Under the pieces are notes generated by a model. The model was not told the DNA's origin, searched no databases, and was given only the letters and a program-made list of their open reading frames with translations. This document shows positions 35,063 through 45,571 of a stretch of 64,000 nt of DNA, piece by piece. The stretch is from Galeopsis tetrahit (taxonomy: Eukaryota > Streptophyta > Magnoliopsida > Lamiales > Lamiaceae), in the NCBI GenBank assembly GCA_963675135.1, contig OY776129.1:79263348-79327347 (forward strand), given 5' to 3'. Within the stretch, counting starts at the first letter, position 1; every line of letters starts with the position of its first letter. The position numbers were made by a program, and so were the translations under genes.

Positions 35063-37498
35063 ATGACAATGTTAGATACGACGGTTATGGATACCGAGCT
35101 CTCGAAGAAGACTTCGATCTTTGGGCTGCATCTATGGGTGGTGATCGGTATTGTAGTCGGAGCAGTTATTGTGCTGATTCTGTTCCTGATGTCGCTTTGC
35201 ATAACCGCCTTGCGCCGCCGCAGCACTAGCGGAAAGGGCAAAATTTACCGGCCGACTAGCGAAATTACTCCGGTTGTATCCAAGGATATACAGGAGATCA
35301 CTCGCGATGCCGCCGCCGAGCAACGCCCAATTGTACCGGCGGTATGTTTCTAGATCTACTTTTAATATCAATGTTTCGTTATACAATGTGTGAATGAACT
35401 TTTTGATCCTCTGAATTTGGAATTCTAGTTATGTTTAAGTTGATTGATTTCATTTGAGCTGAATTGATTGCAAATCTACTTATAAATGTGTTTTTTGCTG
35501 AATGTTAATAACATATACACTGATGAAAAGAGTAATTAATTGTTCTGAAAAAAAATCTCAGGCACAGCCTGAGATACAGATAGATATGGGAAAGATGGAG
35601 CACAGGGTGGTGTTTTCTGATAGGGGGGCATCAAGTGGTGAGAGCAGGGCTACTAGTGGGGCCGACACGGCCTCGTTTGGAGGTAGTGGTTCGTTGCCGG
35701 AGGTGTCCCATTTGGGATGGGGAAGGTGGTATACTTTGAGAGAGCTTGAGGCAGCCTGTAATGGTTTATCTGATGAGAATGTTATCGGTGAAGGCGGATA
35801 CGGGATTGTGTATTATGGTGAATTGGCCGATAATACTCGTATCGCCGTAAAGAATTTGTTGAACAACAGGTATGATAGTTTCTCAATTTTGATTTGCCTT
35901 TAAAAAGTTGATTCTTTACTGTAGAAATTGTGTAGTGGTGACAGAATATGTTCTCTGTGGATTGATAGAACTTTTTATGTTGAGCTGCTAAAAAATTTAT
36001 GTGCATATACTTCCCTTTTATGTTACTTTGTTAGCATCCAAACATTTGATTTAGTAAATCTGGATAAAAAAATGGCGTTTTTTGTAAAGTTCTTTAATAT
36101 GTTTGGTTTACCTTAATAAGTTAATGATCAATGTGGTCACACTTTTATGCTCTGTTGTGATTGTTTTACGTCTATTTATTGCTTCTTTATTGGACACGTG
36201 TGTGCTTTTTACGTTCTCAGGGGTCAAGCGGAAAAGGAGTTCAAGGTGGAGGTGGACGCAATTGGACGTGTTAGACACAAGAATCTTGTTAGGCTACTGG
36301 GGTACTGTGTTGAAGGAGCCTACAGGTATTTTGCTACTATGCCTTTGATATGTATTAAGCATAAAAAAATGAAGTGTTTTGCATTGTTAATCTGTTCTAT
36401 TATGTAGGATGCTTGTCTATGAATATGTCGATAATGGAAATTTGGATCAGTGGCTTCATGGAGATGTGGGGGATGTCAGCCCTTTGACATGGGAAATTCG
36501 TATGAATATAATCTTAGGAACTGCTAAAGGGTACTATAACTCGAAACCATTATGCTCTGCAGTTATGTGTTGTACTTATTTCTTGCTTATATTTGGGAAT
36601 CTTCCTCGTTGCAGCTTAGCCTATCTTCACGAGGGTCTTGAACCGAAGGTTGTCCATCGGGACATCAAGTCCAGCAACATACTACTTGACCGTCAGTGGC
36701 ATCCTAAGTTGTCCGATTTTGGGCTTGCTAAACTTTTGAACTCCGATAATTCTTATGTTACAACACGAGTGATGGGAACATTTGGGTTAGTTCTTTGTTG
36801 ATTTGATACAAGATACAATCTTTAGAGTGTGTGGGAAATTGACAACTTATAATTGTTTTGCTAGTTACGTTGCTCCAGAATATGCTTGCACTGGTCAGCT
36901 GAATGAGAAGAGTGATATTTACAGCTTCGGAATATTTATTATGGAGATCATTACCGGAAGATCTCCTGTTGATTATTCTCGTCCACAGGGAGAGGTAAGT
37001 TCAACAATGCAACGATTTTAAATAACTTCTCAGTAGTTGTGGCTAATCACAAACAATGGCAGGTTAATCTCGTCGAATGGCTGAAGATGATGGTTGGAAG
37101 CCGAAAATCCGAGGAAGTAGTTGATCCTAAGTTGCCCGAACCTCCTGCCTCGAAGGCATTGAAACGAGTGATCTTGGTTGCCCTTCGATGTGTTGATCCC
37201 GATGCCCAGAAGAGACCCAAAATGGGTCATGTTATACACATGCTGGAATCAGAAGACTTGTTATCTCGTGAGGTACGCATAAAATGTTTTTTGCCTCCCC
37301 CTAACGTACGGTCCTAAAATAACATGCAATTGCAAGCTTAAGATGAGTCGAAAATAATGATGATCCCAAATGCAGGAACGAAAAGTTGGCCGTGAGCCTT
37401 CCAGTTCCCTTCGAGTCGATAATCATTCGGGGCGAGAGTTGATCAAAAACAGTGAAGGTATCTCTCATACTAGTGACGGAGATAGCAGTAAGCCATAA
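35063..37498 (+). CDS. Membrane-anchored receptor-like serine/threonine kinase (At1g01540 type)
   Basis: Exons: 35063-35341, 35562-35869, 36221-36325, 36408-36530, 36615-36785, 36865-36994, 37063-37272, 37376-37498; total 1449 nt, 482 aa, phases consistent. A short N-terminus is followed by one membrane helix (about residues 22-46), a basic stop-transfer segment (RRRSTSGKGK) and a serine-rich juxtamembrane region. The kinase domain has glycine loop GEGGYG near 169, catalytic Lys190 (AVK), HRD with Asp288 and DFG with Asp306, so it should be active. The activation segment reads TTRVMGTFGYVAPEYA. There is no extracellular domain to speak of, which fits the family of Arabidopsis At1g01540/At4g01330. 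Substrate is unknown. Its neighbours downstream, BYPASS1-like and MPK4-like, keep the Arabidopsis order. The first intron splits the tail from the kinase. Confidence 0.93.
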
Positions 37499-37849
37499 TT
37501 TACCAACTAGATAGAGATAGTTTTTTCAGTCCATTTTGGGTGTTTACTGTGATTCAAGATTTTGCTTGCTTATTTATTGGTACCAAAATAGTTGCCTAAG
37601 AGTATAAAAATAGTCTCTGTAAAGTGAAAGATCCTTTATGTATCAAATTGATATTATTAATTAACATTTCTTCAAAGCTACAGAAAGATTAGCTGTCACA
37701 GCACGATTTATTTCCTCTTTAGTCTTGTTTCATCCCATTTCAGCTTTAATTTGGCCGTTGCATTGTCAATTAGAGGCTAGATAAGTTAGGTAACATACAC
37801 CATTCCCTCAAGATTAAAGCAAAAGATCTTGTAATGTTACGTCCAAAAC

Positions 37850-38385
37850 GGACCTCGATGTTCACATTGATATGATATTGTTCGCATTGAGCCAAACCCT
37901 CATTGGTCCTTCAATGTATATCTGATGTGGAATATTGTTTGACACCCCAACAGTAATGATGATATGCGAGATAGTTCGTTGAATTGCTTATTCAACGAGC
38001 ATTCTCCAAATATGACTCGTGCCTCCGTGCTAGATGATTCACGGAGGGCGACCGGAACCTAGGGTTTTACTCCTAACTAGATGTATGGTATCATGTATGT
38101 ATATGGTATAAACAATTGTATGATTTATGTACCTTTTAGATACTCGCTTGTTAGGACCTCAGTATTCACATTGGTATGATCTTTCAATGTTTTTCTGATG
38201 TGAAATATTGTTTGACATTCCAACGGTTATGATGATATGTGAGATAGTTCGTTGAATTGCTTATTCAACGAGCACTCTCCGAATATGACTCGTGCCTCCG
38301 TGCTTTATGATTCACGGAGGGCGACCCGAGCCTAGGGTTTACTCCTAACGAAGGGCGACCCGAGCCTAGGGTTTACTCCTAACTA
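37850..38385. repeat. Direct duplication with a third partial copy
   Basis: Segments at about 37853-38093 and 38155-38390 share long runs, for example GAGATAGTTCGTTGAATTGC, TATTCAACGAGCA and GATTCACGGAGGGCGACC. The short piece GGGCGACCCGAGCCTAGGGT occurs a third time in part, at about 38353-38376. The unit is about 240 bp. Origin unknown; no coding capacity. Confidence 0.8.
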
Positions 38386-39204
38386 GATGTATGGTAAGAT
38401 TTATGTATCTTTTTGAAGATGTGGACCTTTGAAGCCAGCTAGTTAAAAGGTGGCTCCATGCACATGCCATGTTACAAGTAATTAGAGATATAGGTATGGT
38501 ATTGATTTTGCCATTAATGGTGAGGATAATTGGTAAAAGTGAGCTGGATAATGGGTGTATCGACCAAGCCCTGTTTGGAATCAATTTGTAGGCCATAACT
38601 CATTCTCTCTCTCCTCTCTGTCAAAAAAAATAAAATAATAATAATAAAAAAAAGAACAAGAACAACTAGGACAGCTCATTCTTGGACTTTTCTGTCCCAG
38701 TGTCAATATCTCTATATATTTTGATTTTTTTTTTAATTTCATTTCATTATTGTATGTAAATACTACTATTATATGCATTATTTGTATCCGTTTGAATGTT
38801 CAATTATCTAATTTATTAATCTGTGTTATTTCAAAGAATGAACACAAGAGTTGATCTACAACGGTCTAGTGACCAATGTTTAAAAAAAAAAAAGTAGAGG
38901 TGATAAAAAGAAAAAGGAAAAGAATCGTAGGGGTAAAAGTGTACAGGCCAAAACATATTATGGGTAGAAAAAAAAAAAGAGAGATAAAAATACTAAGAAA
39001 AATAAAATTGATGAAATATATAGCAAAATATGCGAATTTTCTTTTATATATAAATTAGGATTTTTTTTTTTTTTTTTTACCCGTGGACAGGCCCATAATA
39101 AATACGGAGTAGAACCTAAACAAAATAAATATTTGGAGTATAAGTATTTATTAAATGGTAGGTTTCCTACGAAATTGAGTCCAAATATAAGAAATTGATT
39201 TTTT

Positions 39205-39480
39205 TGTTACACTTTTTAATTATAGTTATTTACATTTTAAAAAATAATATTTTAAGTTATATTGACGTACACTTTTTAGTAATGTTATATTGTACATTTT
39301 AGTTATATAGATGTGCATTTTTCAGTAATATTGTGTTGTACTTTTTAGTTTTAATGACTTACATTTTTCATTATAAACTGTGTTGCACTTTTCAATTATA
39401 GCGACTTATACTTTTCAGTAATATTATGTTACACTTTTTAGTTATAATGACTTACACTTTTCAATATACACTTTTTAAAA
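39205..39480. repeat. ACACTTTTTAGTTATA repeat field
   Basis: About ten imperfect copies of a 24-28 bp unit reading CACTTTT(T)AGTTATA(A)TGACTTA. It is the complementary form of the units at 32264-32636 and is related to those at 63380-63590. Confidence 0.65.
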
Positions 39481-39611
39481 AATAAATAAATTGACTTTTG
39501 GTCAATTCGATTCCATATAAGGAATCGAGTCCATACAAGACCTTGACTTATGAAATTTATATTTGTGGAGTGACACAATAATTTCTTGATCCACCGTTCC
39601 TTCCCATCCTT

Positions 39612-40520
39612 AGAGCTGTTAAACGAATCGAGTTGCTCGAGAGTTTGATTTGACTCAATAAGGCTCGAGCTCGACTCATTAAGTTCGATATCTAATTTTT
39701 TTCTTTTAATTATATTAAGCTCGTTAGACTCATTAACAATTCGTTTCTTAGTTTGTCAATGTTATCGAATTGAACCGAGTTCGACTCGACCTCGAACTTC
39801 AAGTATTTGACTTGAATAACGAGTCTGACCATCCCATTTAAGTGTTGGATCATATATTAATATCATCATCATACGTTAAAAATGGTGATGATTTTTTAAA
39901 TTTTATTTAAAATAAGAAAGACTTCAAGTTAAGATTTTAGGTAGTCTCTTAAAAGAATTGCATGATATATTCTAGATATCATTTAGTGTAGGTGCAGATT
40001 GTCTACGTTTGACGTTTCATTTTGACTGGTGTAATCATGAATTTGAGTCACTTAAAAATTATAAAGCGAAATTAAATTAAAAAGTTTTGCATACTTAAAG
40101 AATTTGATTGTAAGAATATGAAAAATAGTTGAATATAAATAACATTGACAATAACAATAGATTAAGAGAGGGTTCAATTGAAATTTTATTTATATTATGA
40201 ACTGACATATTATCAGACCTACTTTATATAGGTTTAGAATAGACTGAAAAATGCATTGAATAATTGACATTGGAGTTGTTTCGAATCGAGCTGCTCGTGA
40301 GCTCGATTCGGCTCAACTCGTTTGTTAAATGAGCCGAGTTCAAGCTCGAACTCGTTAGATACTCGATTTACTAACGAGCGGACTCGAACTTAACTTTTAA
40401 TTCCATTAGACTCGTTAACGAATTCATTTCTTAGCTCATCAATGTTATCAAGCCCGGCCCGATAAAAGCTTAAATCGAACTCGAACCTCAAGTACTCGAC
40501 TCGACTCGACTGAAATAACA
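39612..40520. repeat. Two copies of a GAGCTCG-rich dispersed repeat
   Basis: Copies at 39612-39835 and 40270-40520 share GAGCTGCTCGTGAGCTCG-like starts, TTAGATACTCGATTTACTAACGAG and TCAATGTTATCGA, and ends in AATAACAGCTCTAA-like sequence. More copies occur at 48735-49185, 50045-50245 (inverted) and 58430-58655. Probably a non-autonomous DNA transposon family; its ends are not resolved. Confidence 0.6.
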
Positions 40521-41334
40521 GCTCTAAATGACATATCATCGGACCTACTTCTATGGGTTCCACTTTACAAATAATTAACTGGTGTGTGTACATTTGAGCA
40601 AGTCTTGTGTGACTTGGGATTAGTTTTTCGTTTAACACGAAAAAGCAAATATAAAATTTTCATCACATTTTAAATTTGGTCAAAAAAGACTGCAATACGA
40701 GTGTAGAATACTTCTAAACATGAGGAAAAATCTCTCCTAATCCGTACAAATAAAAGCAATATTACTCCAACAACCAAACAAAACCAATTCAATTTTCAAC
40801 AAACACGCCTTAATCTGACCTCATCACATATTAACCAACGGCTAGATTTTGCCGCCTCTATAATCATCTACACGCGCCCGCACCCGAAGATAAAATACAC
40901 CCGGAAATCCGTTCTCCCAATCACGTACCGCCACGTGGTCCGCAACTCTCCATTTGTGATAAATAAACAACGATTGTTTATCTTATGCGCAATTTCGATA
41001 ACCCTACATTTTGAGGAGACTTTCTGCGAAGCTTTATCGATTCTCTACGCGTCCGCGGTACTGTTTATAGGTACAGCTTTCTCTTACCTAATATTTATAC
41101 AGGTTTGTGCATGTGTATGCCTGTTTCCTCCTTGCGTGTTCGTAGTTTCACGTTTTATAGTTAGGATTAAGATTTTGTTGTAACAATCGTCGCAGATCTG
41201 GGCCGTTGACCGGATAATTTGGTAAGGATTCGTAGCTTTTGGCTGATTTTCTCGAGGATTGTGTTGTTTTTTCGGTTTATTGTGACTTGTGAGTGATGAA
41301 TTTGGGTGATTGTGTTATTGTTCTGGTTTTAGCG

Positions 41335-41810
41335 TTATGAGTTCGTATTTGAAGTTTGATTGACAAAAATTTGGAGTTTGACTGTGAAGATCGAGAAATT
41401 TTGGGGGTTGACTCTTTAATCTGTATAGATCTGTCAGTTTTGGTGGATTTTTGTGTTGTTCGTGGTCTGATTTTAAAGTAATTGTTCCGATTTTGGCTAG
41501 GTGATAGGGTTTGGGTTGGTATTCTGGGTTTGAGTTCGTATTTTTGGAGTTCGACTGTGAAGATTGAGAAATTTGGGGGATTGACAATTTAATCTGTATA
41601 GATCTGTGTTTTGGTGGATTTTTATGTTGTTCGTGGTCTGATTTGCGTGAAGTAATTGTTCCGGTTTTAGCTAGGTGATAGGGTTTGAGTTCGTATTTTT
41701 GGAGTTTGATTGAGAAATTTTGGGGGTTGACTCTTTAATCGGTATAGATCTGTCAGTTTTGGTGGGTTTTTGTGTTGATCGTGGATTGATTTGCATAAAG
41801 TATAGCTATC
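41335..41810. repeat. Tandem triplication in the BYPASS1 leader intron
   Basis: Three successive copies start at about 41338, 41531 and 41688. Each begins GAGTTCGTATTT, then has GGGGGTTGACTCTTTAATC-like and TATAGATCTGTCAGTTTTGG-like segments. Copies 1 and 2 end with GGCTAGGTGATAGGGTTT-like sequence. Units are about 190, 157 and 120 bp, the last truncated. Confidence 0.85.
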
Positions 41811-42194
41811 TAATTGAATTCTCGGTTTATGACAAATTTGGGTTGTGAAAAATTAGATGTGTTTGAAACTATTCTGTTTACCGTGTCTCTTGGTTGTGGG
41901 TTTTGTTTTCGGTTTTCTTTTTGTTCTTTATATGCCTCAATTTGTGATTTACTCCATGCTTTCCTTTTTTTTTTTTAATTAACAATTTTTGGCTAGAAAT
42001 GATGGTATTTAGATCTGAAATTTATTTAGTTGTTTGTAGAGGAGGTTTGGGTCTATGTTTTGCGAGTGACAATGATTCGGAAAATATAGGTTCATATTTC
42101 AGCAATGTAACCAGGGAAAGACTTCTTTATATGGTATGTTATAACTCCAAATTTTATGTTTACTCGTAAATTTTGAATGGTATAGAGATTGAGG

Positions 42195-42341
42195 AGTGCT
42201 GCCTCCCTCTTAAAATAAAATTAGAAGCTGAAATTTTTAATTGAGTCTACCTAACCTTCTTGTAGTGTGCTGCCTGCCTCCCTCTTAAAATAAAATTAGA
42301 AGCTGAAAATTTTAATTGAGTCTACCTAACCTTCTTGTCCT
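42195..42341. repeat. 73-bp tandem duplication in the leader intron
   Basis: Two nearly identical copies containing GCCTCCCTCTTAAAATAAAA and GAGTCTACCTAACCTTCTTG. High identity suggests recent origin. Confidence 0.9.
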
Positions 42342-42687
42342 GTTATTTGGTTCATTACTTGTTCTGGTTTACAATTATAATTTGTTCTGGGATTTTTGAA
42401 ACCGAGAGGATTGTTTACAATATTTGAATTGCTTATCCTCAAGTATTTTGGGTTTTTATTGCAGTGTTTAGTACATTTTGGTTTTAATTTGGGTGGTGTT
42501 TTCATGCTTATGTTAACAGTTGTTGCCTCTTTTATATGAACTTAATTGTTGTTGCAATTGACTTTTTAGTTTTTTTCTTTTTCTTTTTTGGCAAAAGTTG
42601 ATTAAAACTTAACCTCCAAAAAAAGGCTGGTTAAAACTTGCATCATCATGATTGCTTCTCTCTTTTATTCTTGCAGTTAGTGTGAAA

Positions 42688-43740
42688 ATGAGTCGTCCAC
42701 AAGAACCCACCAGACATTTTCTCCCATTTGGAAATCCTTTCCGCAGGTTATCCCCCAAGGGATCATACCTGTCCCCAAAACTTCTTGATTTGTTGAATAC
42801 TTTCGAGCAGACATTGGCGGGGAGGATTAAAAAGCTTAAGCCAGCAGGTAGGGAAGATGTCCTTCAATTATCATGGATGAGGTCTGCAATGGAGACGTTG
42901 TGTGAAATTCACTCCGACATTACAACTCTAATAACTGCTCTTGAACTCCCTGTTTCCGATTGGGATGAGAAGTGGATAGATGTGTATTTGGATGATAGCG
43001 TGAAGTTGTTAGATATCTGCATAGCTTTCACTTCCGAGATTTCTCAGCTGAAACAGGGACACCTTTTCCTTCAATGCATCGTTCACAACTTGGGTGGTGC
43101 CTCAAAACAGCCTGCACGTGCCTGTTCCTCACTGGACGGATGGAAGCAGCACATTGCTTCCAAGAACCCCAGATTTAATAACTGCTTCTCTGCCATGGAT
43201 GAGCTTGCCCAAAAGCTAGACCTACCAAAAATCAAGAACTCTGCCAAAGGGAAGGTCTTGATGCGAGCTATGTACGGAGTTAAGATGATTACACTTTTGG
43301 TTTGCAGCATATTTGCCGCAGCTTTCTCTGGTTCTGATAAGAAGTTGATGGATCTACATCTTGCCGAAACGTGCTTGTGGTCTGAGGCTTTTGCTGATCT
43401 TCAGACTTTTGTAAATACCGAAATTAGAAGTTTATATTCGAGTGGAAAGGTCACAGTACTGAAAGAGTTAGAAGCTGTTGATACATGTGTCAAGAATTTG
43501 TACCCCAAGGTGCAAGAAGGGGAAGGCGAAGGTGAAGCTGAAGTATTAGAGGGCTTAACATCGGAGTTAGGAAAATCGGCAGAGAAACTTTCACAAGGAC
43601 TGGATCTACTTGCGAAGGAAGTGGACGGGTTCTTCCAGATTGTTCTAACTGGACGTGATGCTTTGCTCGGTAACCTTAGGATTGGTGGTGACGGAGTGCG
43701 AGCTAACCACAAAGTAGGAGGAGGCCCGTTTTTTAGTTGA
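42688..43740 (+). CDS. BPS1: BYPASS1-like protein (DUF793/BPS family)
   Basis: Single coding exon, 350 aa, from the ATG at 42688. The open frame extends upstream only through a TTG and the presumed leader-intron acceptor, so 42688 is the start. The N-terminus MSRPQEPTRHFLPFGNPFR is the characteristic BPS1 opening. The middle contains the conserved SWMRSAMETLCEIHSDI and WIDVYLDDSVKLLDICIA segments and a hydrophobic stretch near residues 200-220 (MITLLVCSIFAAAFSG). The C-terminus holds helices and an acidic GEGEGEAE stretch. In Arabidopsis BPS1 (At1g01550) restrains production of a mobile root-derived signal that arrests shoot growth; the biochemical activity is unknown. BPS1 versus its paralogue BPS3 cannot be separated here. 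It lies between the kinase and the MAP kinase as in Arabidopsis. Confidence 0.92.
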   Translation: MSRPQEPTRHFLPFGNPFRRLSPKGSYLSPKLLDLLNTFEQTLAGRIKKLKPAGREDVLQLSWMRSAMETLCEIHSDITTLITALELPVSDWDEKWIDVYLDDSVKLLDICIAFTSEISQLKQGHLFLQCIVHNLGGASKQPARACSSLDGWKQHIASKNPRFNNCFSAMDELAQKLDLPKIKNSAKGKVLMRAMYGVKMITLLVCSIFAAAFSGSDKKLMDLHLAETCLWSEAFADLQTFVNTEIRSLYSSGKVTVLKELEAVDTCVKNLYPKVQEGEGEGEAEVLEGLTSELGKSAEKLSQGLDLLAKEVDGFFQIVLTGRDALLGNLRIGGDGVRANHKVGGGPFFS

Positions 43741-45571
43741 ACGATCAATGTAAAATCGCTCTTGTGTACACGACAAGTGTGTAGTTGTGGAGTGTTGTTA
43801 TATTTTCTGTTCAAGTATATAGTTAAAGTATGTGAGGAGTGGTGTTTTACTGGCAATGTAATCTATAAAAGCTTGAACGTGCATGTAGTAGTAGTATTAA
43901 TGAAATATAAATTATATTTGAAGCAGTAATTGTGTAGATTAAAGGCATAACGAAACTGTACGGATTGTTGACATGTCTCGTTTTGAAAAGTAATCAACGC
44001 TCTATAATAATGTAAACGAAAAGTTGAACAAATGAATCGAAGACCAGCTTTAGAAATGTGACTAAAAATGTTAGGTGTGGAAATTGAAAGCAGCCTCCTC
44101 TGACTGACTAATACAATATCAATAGATTTTATGGTCAAACGATGTGTTGTACTAAAAGGTTTAATACTTAAACATAAACTTCCGATGAAAAAAATGCAGC
44201 ACCAACTCCAACTTTGACGTTCGGTATCAAACAAGAATTTGAAAGCTCGATAATATTTAAACAAGTTTGAACTACATCGCATTCGACTAAGCTCAAATCA
44301 ATTAAAGCCCTAATTGTACATGACATTCTTGTTTCTTCACATGACATTAGATTTCACTTGTTTGATTTTTCACATGATATATATTTACAGATGTGTAGTA
44401 TATCAAAAGTTGTTTGATATTTGTTGTTTCTAAGATCATGAAATTGACTCTGAGATTCAAAGCTACTTTATTTAATGAAATATACAGTTGCACTTTTTTT
44501 TTCTTTAAAATTTTGAATTGTCATACTTTCAATTTTATTAAAATTCTTTATTTTTTCTAAACCTCTCCTTGTAAATAAAGTCAAATTACACCTCTCCTTG
44601 TAAATAGTCAAATTACAAAACCAAATGTAGTTTTTTAAACCCCTCAATTTGCATGATTATGATCTCATAATAAACAAAAGAGTGATACTCAACACCCTAA
44701 AAATCTTCCAAGCACACTTCAAATTTTAGTGTACGGACACTTCGACTGAACATAATACTTATGGTACAATTGTTTCAACCGAACAAAACGTTTAACATCC
44801 GTGAATAATCTCTAATTGAAATTTAGAAGAAATATCATTGTCATTTCATCTACGTTTGTTTTGTGTACGACCACTTCGACTGAACATAATGCTTATTATA
44901 CGATTGCTTCAACCAAACATAATGCTTAGCATGAAATGGACTGAACAATCTCTAATTGAAATTTAGAAGAGTTGTCATTGTCATTTCATACGTACGTTTT
45001 GTGTACGACCACTTCGACTGAACATAATGCTTATTGTACGATTGCTTCACCCGAACCGAATTCTTAGCATCTGTTTGAAACGAATTGAACAATCTCTAAT
45101 TAAAATTTATAAGATCACATGTTCCAATTTTGGGGTTCCACATCTTATTTCACTATATGAATGATTGACATGTCCTATAATATTGAGGGCGACACGTGCT
45201 AAAAGTCGAACACGAAAAGTGAAACAGAAAAACCGGATCCGTTTATTTTCATCTTAAAAAAGTGAAAAAAAAGATGTAGGTCAAGCTCTAACCAAGTGTA
45301 TGGTTAAAGATTGATATAGAGAGAGAAAGTCCATTTTCTTCACGGGTATTCTCGAGTCATTCCAGTTCAAAAGTTCACACGCGGACTCCATTTTCTTCCC
45401 TCTTCTTTCTCTCTCTACAAATCAGTTATTATTCACCACCCCGTAGCAAAAGGCAAACGGGATAATTTAATGTCACAGAGCTCACATTTATGCTTTCGGG
45501 CACCGACTCAGCACTTATTAATCTTCGCTTCTGTTTGATTTTTTTGTTAATTTGTTGTGCAATTTGTTGAT
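43741..45571. other. Spacer and promoter of the MPK4-like gene
   Basis: BYPASS1-like 3' UTR followed by AT-rich sequence. Three tandem ~135-bp repeats lie at 44732-45115, about 0.45-0.84 kb upstream of the MAP kinase ATG. A CT-rich leader stretch occurs at 45397-45420. No other gene is seen. Confidence 0.6.
44732..45115. repeat. Three tandem ~135-bp repeats upstream of the MPK4-like gene
   Basis: Units begin at about 44732, 44868 and 45000. Each has GACCACTTCGACTGAACATA (first copy GACACTTCGACTG), then CGATTGCTTCAACC-like and AACAATCTCTAATTGAAATT segments and, in copies 1 and 2, TTGTCATTTCAT. The copies are clearly diverged, so the array is not brand new. Confidence 0.85.

Larger units (their letters stand above)
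37499..40989. other. Spacer between the kinase and BYPASS1-like genes
   Basis: Contains the kinase 3' UTR, a direct duplication at 37850-38385, an AAAAGTGTA-type repeat segment at 39205-39480 and two copies of a GAGCTCG-rich dispersed repeat at 39612-39835 and 40270-40515. No gene is seen. Confidence 0.6.
41221..42675 (+). other. Probable long leader intron of the BYPASS1-like gene
   Basis: A strong donor (TTG|GTAAGGA at 41221) and an acceptor (TTATTCTTGCAG ending at 42676) bracket sequence just before the ATG at 42688. T-rich, G-T biased content is typical of plant leader introns, which often enhance expression. It carries a tandem triplication (41335-41810) and a separate 73-bp tandem duplication (42195-42341). 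Splicing is inferred; the leader exon is probably about 41000-41220. Confidence 0.5.

Noticed and set aside
42652..42687. N-terminal extension MLLSFILAVSVK of the BYPASS1-like protein
   Set aside because: It begins at a TTG and crosses a good splice acceptor; MSRPQEPTRHF at 42688 is the conserved family start.
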